From contig OX463813.1 of NCBI GenBank assembly GCA_949825045.1, positions 1,736,001 through 1,800,000 of the forward strand: a stretch of DNA of 64,000 bases, in the 5' to 3' direction. This DNA comes from Argyresthia goedartella (taxonomy: Eukaryota > Arthropoda > Insecta > Lepidoptera > Argyresthiidae). Of the stretch, positions 22,105-30,797 are shown piece after piece. The notes under the pieces were generated by a model. It did not search any database. It was not told where the DNA came from and was given only the letters and a program-made list of their open reading frames with translations. Both the position numbers and the translations under genes were made by a program. Position 1 is the first letter of the stretch; every line of letters begins with the position of its first letter.

Positions 22105-22357
22105 AGAACACCCCATTTTTTAAATATATTTTTTCCATCATCAAAAAGTTTAGGTTAAATAAGCGAGAACTAGCTCGAGATTCAAACAATGACTGTATAT
22201 GTGTGAAATGTGGTTTTATGGCAATGATAACAAAGGTTAAAATTGCATAGGTCTGCGACCTGTATTAATGTAATTTTATTAGTACCTAAAACGTCGTAAG
22301 TGCATTATACGCGATAGATCTTACAAGTTTGAAAGTTTCAAACGAATTATCAGGCAA
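22105..22357. other. Mariner flank right of the BEL insertion
   Basis: This is the continuation of the mariner 5' non-coding region beyond the BEL target duplication, ending at the right TIR. It contains no ORF or recognisable motif. Transposase transcription from the minus strand would start in this stretch or in 15130-15212, so BEL separates the promoter region from the gene. Confidence 0.7.
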
Positions 22358-22385
22358 GTGGGTCATGATTCAGTTGGTTCGATTG
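22358..22385. repeat. Right terminal inverted repeat of the mariner element
   Basis: 28 bp ending GGTTCGATTG, followed by TA. It pairs with 13551-13578 at 27 of 28 positions. Confidence 0.88.
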
Positions 22386-22399
22386 TACAGTTAGGTAAA

Positions 22400-24720
22400 A
22401 ACTTAAAGATAATACGGGCATTGTGCATACGCTAACTTATAAACTAAGAAGTTGCCAGGGGTCTTCGCACTAGGCTGGGCCTGTATCGCGAGGAACCAGT
22501 TCATATTAAAAATTAAGAAAAAATATTAAATAATATGAGCACACAGTAATAATAACAATAACAGTTTTCTCTTTTCTTCTGAGGGTAGTCAAGCAAACAA
22601 CATAAAAATTTTGAGTCTTCCAAATTTAATTAATTTAATATTATGACATGAACATGAACATGCCAGCTGATTTTTGCCGGTGTGAAGATAAATTTTGTAA
22701 TGACTCTGATCATAAGAAACTACTGGACAAAATGTACGCTGACATAATCAACATTTTGCAAAGATCAGCTGTTGAGTGTCATCGTTTATCTGAATTTAGA
22801 AAAAATAAGATTGTTGGGTGGAATAAACACATAAAAGAGTCGCATCAGGAGGCCAAGAATAAACTACATATCTGGATTATGTACGGCAAACCCACATCGG
22901 GTAAAGTTTATGACGAAATGTGCCTTAGTAAGAAGATTTTTAAGTCTAGAGTCAAGTGGTGCCAAGGACACCAAGAGCAAATAAAAATGGATATACTCTC
23001 CCAGCATCGGTCTGATAAAAACTTCATCAAATTCTGGCAGTCTACAAATAAACTGAATATAAAATCTAGTTTATCTGATACAGTAGGTAACAAAAGTGAC
23101 CATATAGATATAGCCAACTTATTTAAGGACCATTTCCGAGTAACTTCTCCCCTGGGGTTATCTAAAAATGTAAACAATGTCGATACATGTACGGGTGCCT
23201 TAACAATGCGTTTCACGCCGAAACAAGTAGCTCTTGTAATTAAAAATATGACCCGTGGGAAATCCCCAGGGCATGATAGTCTCAGTATTGAGCACCTACA
23301 GTATGCAGGGGTACATCTGCCTAGGATTCTGTCGATGTTCCTTACATTATGTCTTAGCCACAGCTATCTACCGGAAGACCTCACTAGAACTATTGTTGTG
23401 CCGATTGTTAAGTGTAGGACTGGTGACATAGCGGATAAAAACAACTATAGGCCGATATCGCTGGCGACCATTGTGGCAAAAGTGTTTGATAGTCTGTTAA
23501 ACAGGGAGCTCGGTAGGCACATTCAGCTTCATGAGGCACAGTTTGGTTTCCGTCCAGGCCTATCCACCGAAACTGCAATTCTGAGTTTAAAGAAGGTAGC
23601 CAGGTATTACACAGACAGACGGACGCCGGTCTATGCCTGCTTCCTAGATCTCTCCAAGGCTTTTGATCTAACGTCTTATGATAAGTTGTGGGAGAAGTTG
23701 GAGAGGCTGGGTGTGCCTGCGGAGCTGTCGGCTATTTTCGGGCACTGGTATGCCACTCAAATAAACTGTGTCAGATGGGGGGATAGCTTGTCTGACATGT
23801 ATAGACTGGATTGTGGAGTCAGGCAAGGGGGTTTATCTTCTCCAACACTCTTCAATCTTTATATGAATGAGCTGATTGAGGGGTTAAGTAGTATGCATGT
23901 CGGTTGCAATATTGGTGGAAAACGCATCAACAATATAAGTTATGCTGATGACATGGCTTTGCTCGCCCCCTCAGTCAGTGCTATGAGGAAAATGTTGGCT
24001 GTGTGCGAAAGATACGCTGAGACTCATGGCCTCCGGTACAATGTGAAAAAGAGTGTCTATATGGTTTTTCAATCTGGTACTAGTACCCCCACATATGTGC
24101 CTCCCATCACCCTGAATGGTGTCACTCTTATAAGGGTCAATCATTTTAGATATCTCGGTCACATTGTATCGGAGGATCTTAAAGATGATCTCGATATTGA
24201 GAGGGAGCGCAGGGCGTTGGCAGTCAGAGGTAACATGCTGGCCCGTAGGTTTGCAAAATGTTCGAGACAGGTGAAAGTCACTTTATTTAAGTCGTACTGT
24301 CAGACATTCTACACCAGCAGCCTATGGGTTCGCTATAAACTGAAGACTTACAATGCCCTGCGAGTCCAATATAATAACATCTTCAGGATGTTGCTGGGGC
24401 TGCCGCGGTTCTGCAGTGCGTCAACAATGTTTGCTGAGGCGCGTACAGATGATTTTTACGCGATCATGCGGAAGCGCATTGTTTCGATTATCGGCAGATC
24501 CTGGGGCAGTGCCAATGAGATCCTGAAGGTGATCTCGGGAAGGTTTGACTGCCCAATGTACCAACATTGGGTGGTCAAGCTTATCTCGAGCAACAAATAG
24601 TTTTATGTTGTTGTTTATTTTACTTTACCCTGTTTACTAACCATATGTTTGTGTTACTAACAAATAATTGGATCATGTTATCTACACATTAATAAAAAAA
24701 AAAAATGAATGAATGAATAA
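22400..24720 (+). mobile_element. 5'-truncated LINE, L2/Kiri-like, with (TGAA)n tail
   Basis: The element carries an intact reverse transcriptase ORF (22648-24600) but no endonuclease upstream, so it is 5'-truncated or rearranged; the left border is uncertain. After a short 3' untranslated region the sequence ends in an A-run followed by TGAATGAATGAAT (about 24692-24720), a tail typical of L2-type LINEs. RT motifs also point to the CR1/L2/Kiri side of the Jockey supergroup. Confidence 0.75.
22648..24600 (+). CDS. LINE reverse transcriptase, uninterrupted 650-aa ORF (endonuclease absent)
   Basis: ATG 22648 gives 650 codons without a break. Residues about 1-170 are the linker upstream of the polymerase, with aromatic and basic residues and 'FLTRT'-like spacing. 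The RT core follows: 'MTRGKSPGHDSLSIEHL', 'NNYRPISLATIVAKVFDSLL', 'QFGFRPGLSTETAIL', 'FLDLSKAFDL', 'GVRQGGLSSPTLFNLYMNEL', and catalytic 'SYADDMALL' (about residues 431-439). Next come 'HGLRYNVKKS' and 'FRYLGHIVSED'. The thumb and a C-terminal region lacking an obvious zinc knuckle complete it. All catalytic Asp residues are present. The preserved frame implies a young copy, although without endonuclease it cannot be autonomous. Confidence 0.9.
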   Translation: MNMNMPADFCRCEDKFCNDSDHKKLLDKMYADIINILQRSAVECHRLSEFRKNKIVGWNKHIKESHQEAKNKLHIWIMYGKPTSGKVYDEMCLSKKIFKSRVKWCQGHQEQIKMDILSQHRSDKNFIKFWQSTNKLNIKSSLSDTVGNKSDHIDIANLFKDHFRVTSPLGLSKNVNNVDTCTGALTMRFTPKQVALVIKNMTRGKSPGHDSLSIEHLQYAGVHLPRILSMFLTLCLSHSYLPEDLTRTIVVPIVKCRTGDIADKNNYRPISLATIVAKVFDSLLNRELGRHIQLHEAQFGFRPGLSTETAILSLKKVARYYTDRRTPVYACFLDLSKAFDLTSYDKLWEKLERLGVPAELSAIFGHWYATQINCVRWGDSLSDMYRLDCGVRQGGLSSPTLFNLYMNELIEGLSSMHVGCNIGGKRINNISYADDMALLAPSVSAMRKMLAVCERYAETHGLRYNVKKSVYMVFQSGTSTPTYVPPITLNGVTLIRVNHFRYLGHIVSEDLKDDLDIERERRALAVRGNMLARRFAKCSRQVKVTLFKSYCQTFYTSSLWVRYKLKTYNALRVQYNNIFRMLLGLPRFCSASTMFAEARTDDFYAIMRKRIVSIIGRSWGSANEILKVISGRFDCPMYQHWVVKLISSNK

Positions 24721-24748
24721 TCAATTTAATGACAAATATAACTATATA

Positions 24749-24817
24749 ATTTTAAGCCTGAACCTAATTTAACACTGGATTATTTATCCAGTGTTAAATT
24801 AGGTTCAGGCTTAAAAT
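24749..24817. repeat. Perfect 32-bp inverted repeat with 5-nt loop
   Basis: Arms 24749-24780 and 24786-24817 are exact reverse complements around TATTT. The repeat lies immediately after the (TGAA)n tail of the LINE and before the ORF1 pseudogene. It is the longest perfect hairpin noticed in the window. Confidence 0.92.
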
Positions 24818-24864
24818 AAAGTACTCTCACCTGAATCAACATATCCAATCATTTACACAACACC

Positions 24865-25710
24865 ATGGATCTGTACACAAAACTGAGCACCAACATGGAG
24901 AAGATTGTGGAGTCTTTCAACACTCGGATGGCGCAATATGAGAAGGAGCTTCGGGAGGCCTCCACCATGTCGCTGTCAAGCAGCCCTCCTGACCTGAGCA
25001 CTATGAGCAGTGAGTTCACAGAGTTTAAGGCCTTTACATGGAACTGCCTCAACATGTTGCGGTCACAAATGGAGCTGCTGCTGGTGGGTCAGGACCGGCT
25101 GGAGATGGGCACCAGGCGGAAGGTACTTCTGCTTCACGGGGTGTCGGAGAAGGCAGAAGAACAAGCTGATGAAGTGGCTCGGGTGATATTAAGCGACCGG
25201 ATGAAGATGTCCCCGCAGTGTGTTTCTGATGTGAGTGTGGTCCACTGACTTGGCCCCAAGGAAAAGGCATCCAAAGCCCGGCCCTTGCTAGTTCGGTTCT
25301 CGTCTTTCATAGCGCGGACCGAGGCGTAGAAGGGCAAGACTGCCTTGAAAGGAACGGGGATAACTGTTACAGAGTTCCTCACAAAATCAAGACACAGTGT
25401 ATTCTTAGCCGCCAGGAAGCACTTTGGTGTACGGAACTGTTGGACGACGGAGGGCAGGATCGTCTTATTACTCCCAGATAAGACTAGGCGGAAGGTGGAG
25501 TGTATGGCGGACCTACTGGTGTACACCAGCCAGTTCCCTCCTTCCACCACTCAATCTGAGGGAAAGGAGTCTCCTGCAAAGAAGCCGACCGCTGCTGTGG
25601 CTACTCCCTCGGTTGCTGCGCCCACGGCTGCTGCAGCATCGGGCCTGAGCAAACGCACCTTCAGCATCAGGCCCAAAGGAGTGCCGCTGCCGCTGGGAGC
25701 GAAAAAGTAG
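24865..25710 (+). pseudogene. LINE ORF1-like RNA-binding protein, two in-frame stops
   Basis: One frame runs from ATG 24865 to TAG 25708, broken by TGA 25246-25248 and TAG 25327-25329. Residues about 1-70 are predicted coiled coil ('STNMEKIVESFNTRMAQYEKE'). An RRM-like segment follows ('RKVLLLHGVSEKAEEQADEV', 'RPLLVRFSSF'), then a C-terminal region with 'TVTEFLTKSRHSVFLAARKHFG' and an Ala/Pro-rich basic tail ending 'SIRPKGVPLPLGAKK'. The domain order matches L1-type ORF1 proteins, which coat LINE RNA. No ORF2 follows because the mag-like element and a reverse-strand LINE begin next. It may or may not belong to the same family as the upstream RT. Confidence 0.7.
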
Positions 25711-25771
25711 GCCGCGGCTTTATATGTCGTCGATCAGTTCTGTTGCCTGAAGTGTTCTCCACAATTGTTCG

Positions 25772-25870
25772 TGTTATGTATGTGATAGTAGGGTAGGTGC
25801 GCAAAGCAGCGCACTGACATGTTAGTCTGGTAATAAATGGTTGTACAGGACGCACGTCTATTATTTAACA
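25772..25870 (+). repeat. 5' LTR of the mag-like element, 99 bp
   Basis: Starts TGTTATGTATGTGATAGTAG and ends TATTTAACA. Within 99 bp it contains AATAAA at 25832-25837, so promoter, polyadenylation signal and RNA ends must all be packed into this space. Confidence 0.95.
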
Positions 25871-25871
25871 G

Positions 25872-25889
25872 TGGCGAACGCGGAAAAAC
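25872..25889 (+). promoter_or_regulatory. Primer-binding site of the mag-like element
   Basis: TGGCGAACGCGGAAAAAC starts one base after the 5' LTR with TGG, as required for tRNA 3'-end priming. The tRNA identity was not determined. Confidence 0.65.
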
Positions 25890-25958
25890 AAATACGAACT
25901 ATCAAACGGACAAAATATTAACTATCTGTGCAGTGTATTTGCAGTGTTGATTAGCAAA

Positions 25959-26754
25959 ATGTCAGTCGGGAAGGTTCGGGAGTTTGCTGTAAAGACCGGG
26001 AATTGGTCTAGCTATGTGGAAAGACTGGAGAGTTATTTCTTGGTTAACAAAGTGGCAGCGGAGTTTCAACTACCGACATTAATTTCGGTGATGGGCGAGG
26101 ACGCGTATGAACTTTTGGCTACGTTGGCTAGCCCTACGAAGCCATCAGCGTTAAACTACCAACGGGCCGTGGAGTTATTGGCTGTCCACCTGCAGCCAAA
26201 ACCATCGGAGTTGGCGGAACGTTACAAATTCCGTCAACGTCGACAACTCAGTAACGAGTCAATTGCCGAGTATGTGACGGAGCTTAAAAAACTGTCAAGA
26301 TTTTGCGAGTTTGGATCGGCCCTAGATGAAAATCTTCGAGATCAGCTGGTTTGTGGGTTGAAAAGCGAGATAATTCGGCAAAGACTATTTGCGGAGGACA
26401 AGTTACAGTATACTCGAGCTGTTTCTTTGGCCTTATCATTGGAAGCTGCTGAAAGAGACGCAAATGCTGTGGAGCGGGGCGCTGTGGAGCTGGCAGAAAG
26501 AATGCATAAGTTAAATTACGGCGAATGTACAAGATGCGGAGACAGCAGACATCAAGGTAGCAACTGTGTATATAAAGATTACGTGTGCAGCCTTTGTCAA
26601 GAAATCGGTCACTTGAGGAGGATGTGTCCCAGAAGATCCAGGAATATGGAGTACAACCATTCGAGACGGCGGGGACAAACGGCGGGAACAGCCGGTAGTT
26701 TTGAAACAAGATCATCACGCGGAGGCCGCATGATCGGGCGTGGAGCGAGCACCA

Positions 26755-26786
<32 letters not shown>

Positions 26787-29700
26787 CGAGGCTCGTGGTC
26801 CAGAGGCGCGGGGCGCGGGGCGCGCGGTGCAGCGAGAGGGGGCCGGGAGCGGGCTCATGCTTCATTTCACTCGTTAGAGGAGCAAGGAGAAATGTTTTGC
26901 GATGATGACACCAATATCACACATACGGATGTTGACAGCGAAGAAGAACAGCCTATGTACCAGATGGCGTTAAGCAAATATAAACCGGTGTGTATGGATA
27001 TTATGGTTGAAAATCGTTTGTTAGCAATGGAGGTCGATACTGGATCGGCGTTATCTTGTATTGGTAGAAATGTCTATGACGAACTATTTAGCAACTTGCA
27101 GTTAAATTCCTGTAATTTGACCCTAAAGTTTTATGACGGATCGACAGTTCAGCCCTTGGGGTACATAGAAGTCGTCGTCAGTTATGAAAATAAAACGAAA
27201 ACGCTAGACTTGTATGTAATGAACAGGGGAACCACAAATCTGTTGGGTAGGCAATGGTTAGCGGAATTGAATATACCTGTTAAAATGCATAAAGTTAACC
27301 TGCTAAACAACAATGTTATATCGGATGATCAATCAAACAATCAGAAAATTATAGGTAATATTATTTCCAGACATGAATCGTTGTTCGACGGCACATTGGG
27401 TAAATACACCGGGGGCTGTGCCGCGCTGAGTGTGCGCGAGGGCGCGGTACCTATCTACTGTCGCGCGCGGCCGCTGCCGTATGCGCTGCGCGAGCGCGTC
27501 GACGCCGAGCTGGACGGCATGCTACGGGCCGGAGTTGTCGAGCCGGTCACCCACTCCGACTGGGCCACGCCGCTGGTCGTGGTAAACAAAGCCGACGGTG
27601 GTTTGAGAATATGTGCCGACTATAAGGTAACCCTGAACAAAGTTTTAGAGATTGACAGATACCCGGTTCCAAAAATGGAGGATTTGTTTAGTCATCTAAG
27701 TGGGAATAAATTATTTACGAAGCTAGACCTCTCTCAAGCCTATAATCAGATTGAATTATCGGAGGATTCAAAGAAGTTTACAGTCATAAACACACACAGG
27801 GGGCTATTCAAGTATTCTAGACTCGTATATGGATTATCATCCAGTCCCGGAATTTTTCAGAAAATTATGGTAAATTTGTTTAGTAACTTACCAAGTGTTG
27901 TAGTGTTCTATGATGATATATTGATTAAAAACAAAGACTTAGAAAGCCATTTACAATCAATCAAAGAAGTCTTAGAGATTTTAGAAAAAAATGGTTTAAA
28001 AATTAAAAAGTCTAAATGCGAATTCCTAGCAAAAGAAGTAAGGTACCTAGGGTTCATTATAGACGAAAACGGGGTTCGGGTGGACCCTGAAAAGGTGAAG
28101 GCTATCACAACAATGCCCCACCCAAGAAACGTAACAGAGTTAAAATCATTCTTAGGGATGGTGAATTTCTACGGTAAATTCATAGATAAATTAAGTGCAT
28201 ATTTATCACCTCTTTACAAGCTTTTAAAAAAGGATTGTTATTGGGAATGGGGCATGGAACAGAATGAAGCTTTTGAGACAGTAAAGAGGCTACTCATTAG
28301 TACAAAGACGCTCGTTCACTTCGACATGGGCATGGAGACCGTGCTGACGGTGGACGCGAGCTCGCGCGGGCTCGGCGCCGTGCTGGCGCAGCGCACGCCG
28401 TCGCCGGCGGGCGGCAGCGGCGGCGGCTGCGGACACGAACGCGTCGTCGCGTACGCTTCCAGGTCATTGACCACGCACGAGGTTCACTATAGTCAAATCC
28501 ACAAAGAGGCCTTGGCGATTGTGTTCGCGATTGACAAGTTCCACCAATACTTATATGGCAGGAAATTTGTGCTGCGCACCGACCATAAGCCGCTCGTGAG
28601 CATATTCGGACCGAATATTGGCATTCCTAGTGCAGCAGCCAGTCGTTTGCAACGCTGGGCAGTTAAGCTCTCAGCGTATGATTTTGCAATCGAGTACATT
28701 AAGACGGATAAGAACACCGCCGATGTTTTGTCGCGACTAATTAAATCACAGAAAGATGAGGTAGCATCTGAAAAGGAAGATATTCCAGAACAAACTTATT
28801 TGCATTTCGCAACAGACGCTCTGTTGCTAGATTACAATGTTCTTAGAAGAGAGACTCGTAGTGACCCTATCCTCAGTCGTGTTCTGAGTTACATTAGTGA
28901 TGGTTGGCCATCAGAGGTGGAAATAAGGGAACTAAAACCTTACTTTAACAGAAAAACCGAGCTCTACAGTGAACTAGGATGCGTCATGTGGGGTCACCGC
29001 ATAGTAGTACCAGCCGCATGTAGGAAAAAAGTAATCACAGAGCTACACGACCCACATATGGGAATAGTAAAAACCAAATCATTAGCTCGTAGCTATGTTT
29101 GGTGGGCGGGGATAGACGAGGCGGTGGAGGCAGAGTGCCGTGCGTGCGCGGTGTGCGCCGCCGTGGCAGATGCGCCGCCCGGCCACGTCTTGCACTCATG
29201 GCCGTGGCCGTCCCGGCCCTGGTCGCGACTACACTTAGATTTTCTCGGACCCATTAAGGGTGTGACGTATTTAGTGGTGGTCGATTCATGTTCAAAATGG
29301 ATTGAAGCCATTAGAATGAAAAGAACCACAGCATCAGCAGTTATAGCTACGCTAAGAGACTTGTGGGCCAAGTTTGGCTTACCAAAACAAATCGTCAGTG
29401 ACAATGGCCCGCCATTTTCTAGCTCAGAATTTCAAATGTTTTTAACACATAACGGTATAGAACACATTTTTAGCGCTCCTTATCATCCGGCTTCCAACGG
29501 AGCTGCGGAAAGCGCGGTTAAAATCTGTAAACGTGCTATTAAAAAGGCATATAAACAAAATGTAGACGTGCATACAGCTTTATGTAGGTTCTTATTGGCG
29601 TATAGAAATACCGAACATGCTACCATCGGCGATAGTCCAGCAAAAATCTTACAGGGCCGAAACCTCCGTATGAGACTAGATGTACTGAAACCAGAACGAG

Positions 29701-30236
29701 AAACGAGAGTAGCCGCTCGTCAAGCGCGTAGTGAAGAGATAGCGGGCGGTACACATCGTCAACTCGAGCCGGGTGCGCAAGTATGGTATCGAGAATACAG
29801 GGGTACGGATAAATGGCTAGCGGGCACGGTAATGAAAAGAAATGGTAATACGAATTACACAATTAAATCTATTTATGGAACCGAGATACACAGGCATGTC
29901 AATCAACTAAAACACAGGGTTACCCGGCAACTAGATAACGATATTACTAATAGGGAAGTAGCCCTTGTAGTAAGCAGGCCAAACATAGTGGACTGTAGAC
30001 AAAACCGCAAGTCGTTAACGTTTCCCATGACCGGAGGCGAGGAACAGGAACGGGGTACCGACAGCTTAGAGGAGAGTAGAGTGGAGAGTTCACCGCAGAG
30101 GGAAGTCGAGCCAGCAGAAGCGGAAGCCGGGCCGCCGGTGTATGAGCCCAGTGTGTCAGCGAACAGGGAACCATGTACTGATTCTAAGCGAACTCGCAAG
30201 CCACCTGGGCGCTTTGGTTTCGATGAATATTTTTAG
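25959..30236 (+). CDS. gag-pol: Gag-Pol polyprotein of the mag-like element, 1425 aa, intact
   Basis: The first ATG is at 25959; upstream codons are open only through GTG/TTG. Gag occupies about residues 1-310, with two CX2CX4HX4C knuckles ('CTRCGDSRHQGSNC' and 'CSLCQEIGHLRRMC', about 190-225), then an RGG-rich tail with eleven consecutive Gly encoded by GGC repeats. The protease motif is 'MEVDTGSALSCIG' (about 361). RT has 'LDLSQAYNQIELS' and 'VVFYDDILI' (about 648-656). RNase H has 'TVDASSRGLGAVLAQ'. The integrase has an HHCC zinc domain ('HDPHMGIVKTKSLAR...CRACAVC') and D,D,E in 'HLDFLGP', 'IVSDNGPPF' and 'SNGAAESAVK'. Every catalytic residue I checked is present. GC-rich patches interrupt otherwise AT-rich coding sequence. 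Confidence 0.95.
26700..26860 (+). repeat. GGC triplet run encoding poly-Gly in Gag
   Basis: About eleven GGC-type codons in a row near 26752-26786 encode the Gly tract, followed by Arg/Gly-rich codons of high GC. This RGG-like tail follows the zinc knuckles and would add nucleic-acid binding. The triplet run is a likely site of length variation between copies. Confidence 0.85.
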
Positions 30237-30374
30237 TACTTAAGTTTATACCCAGTATAATTGTGTTTTCTATTAAGTACGATTGTCTTAGATATGTTCT
30301 TATTCTATTTTGTTACATTTTCCTTTAGAGTACTCTAAATTAGGTTTAGATTATATTTGTATTTTTTTGTTAAT

Positions 30375-30385
30375 AAGGGTGGAGG
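30375..30385 (+). promoter_or_regulatory. Polypurine tract of the mag-like element
   Basis: AAGGGTGGAGG directly precedes the 3' LTR, the expected place for plus-strand priming. Confidence 0.75.
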
Positions 30386-30484
30386 TGTTATGTATGTGAT
30401 AGTAGGGTAGGTGCGCAAAGCAGCGCACTGACATGTTAGTCTGGTAATAAATGGTTGTACAGGACGCACGTCTATTATTTAACA
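30386..30484 (+). repeat. 3' LTR of the mag-like element, 99 bp
   Basis: Identical by eye to the 5' LTR over 99 bp. AATAAA is at 30446-30451. It is followed by the second GTTCG target copy. Confidence 0.95.
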
Positions 30485-30797
30485 GTTCGGATTATACATG
30501 TTTTCTTGTTTTTAGCAGGTAGGTAAGTTTTATAATTTATGTTCATTTCATTTCATTTTTTTAACTAATGGCAATCTGTCCTGCTATTGCCAGACAATTT
30601 CTGCCAGTATCATGTAGTGGAGGCACATGTGAAGAGACACGGGGCAAATCTTAAATTGGCTGAATACATTTTAGTAGGTGTCTATCCGAAATAAAGTTTT
30701 ACATTATGTTAGTTCCATGCAATATATACATAACACACACAAAATAAACTAAGGGACAACACAATAACATAAAGGGAAGGAAGGGGATACATATCTA

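Larger units (their letters stand above)
13551..22385 (-). mobile_element. Tc1/mariner-type transposon, split by a BEL/Pao insertion
   Basis: A 28-bp inverted repeat pair, 13551-13578 and 22358-22385, matches at 27 of 28 positions (both ends start CAATCGAACCA read inward). TA dinucleotides flank it at 13549-13550 and 22386-22387, the target duplication typical of Tc1/mariner transposons. The pair encloses the transposase ORF (14125-15129, minus). Removing the BEL element and its TSD leaves about 1.94 kb, or about 1.83 kb if the foldback MITE is also removed. The transposase is intact and the TIRs nearly identical, so the element was recently active before BEL entered its 5' flank. Confidence 0.88.
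25772..30484 (+). mobile_element. mag-lineage Ty3/gypsy retrotransposon, apparently intact
   Basis: Two 99-bp LTRs, identical by eye, bound a 4.7-kb element flanked by GTTCG on both sides (25767-25771 and 30485-30489). A primer site, a single open Gag-Pol frame of 1425 codons and a G-rich polypurine tract are all in place. Very short LTRs, small overall size and two CCHC knuckles match the mag lineage first described in Bombyx mori. Identical LTRs and an unbroken ORF indicate very recent insertion. It sits downstream of the ORF1 pseudogene. Confidence 0.95.

Noticed and set aside
26284..26865. 193-codon frame antisense to mag-like gag
   Set aside because: Poly-Arg product of the GGC run read backwards; no independent support.
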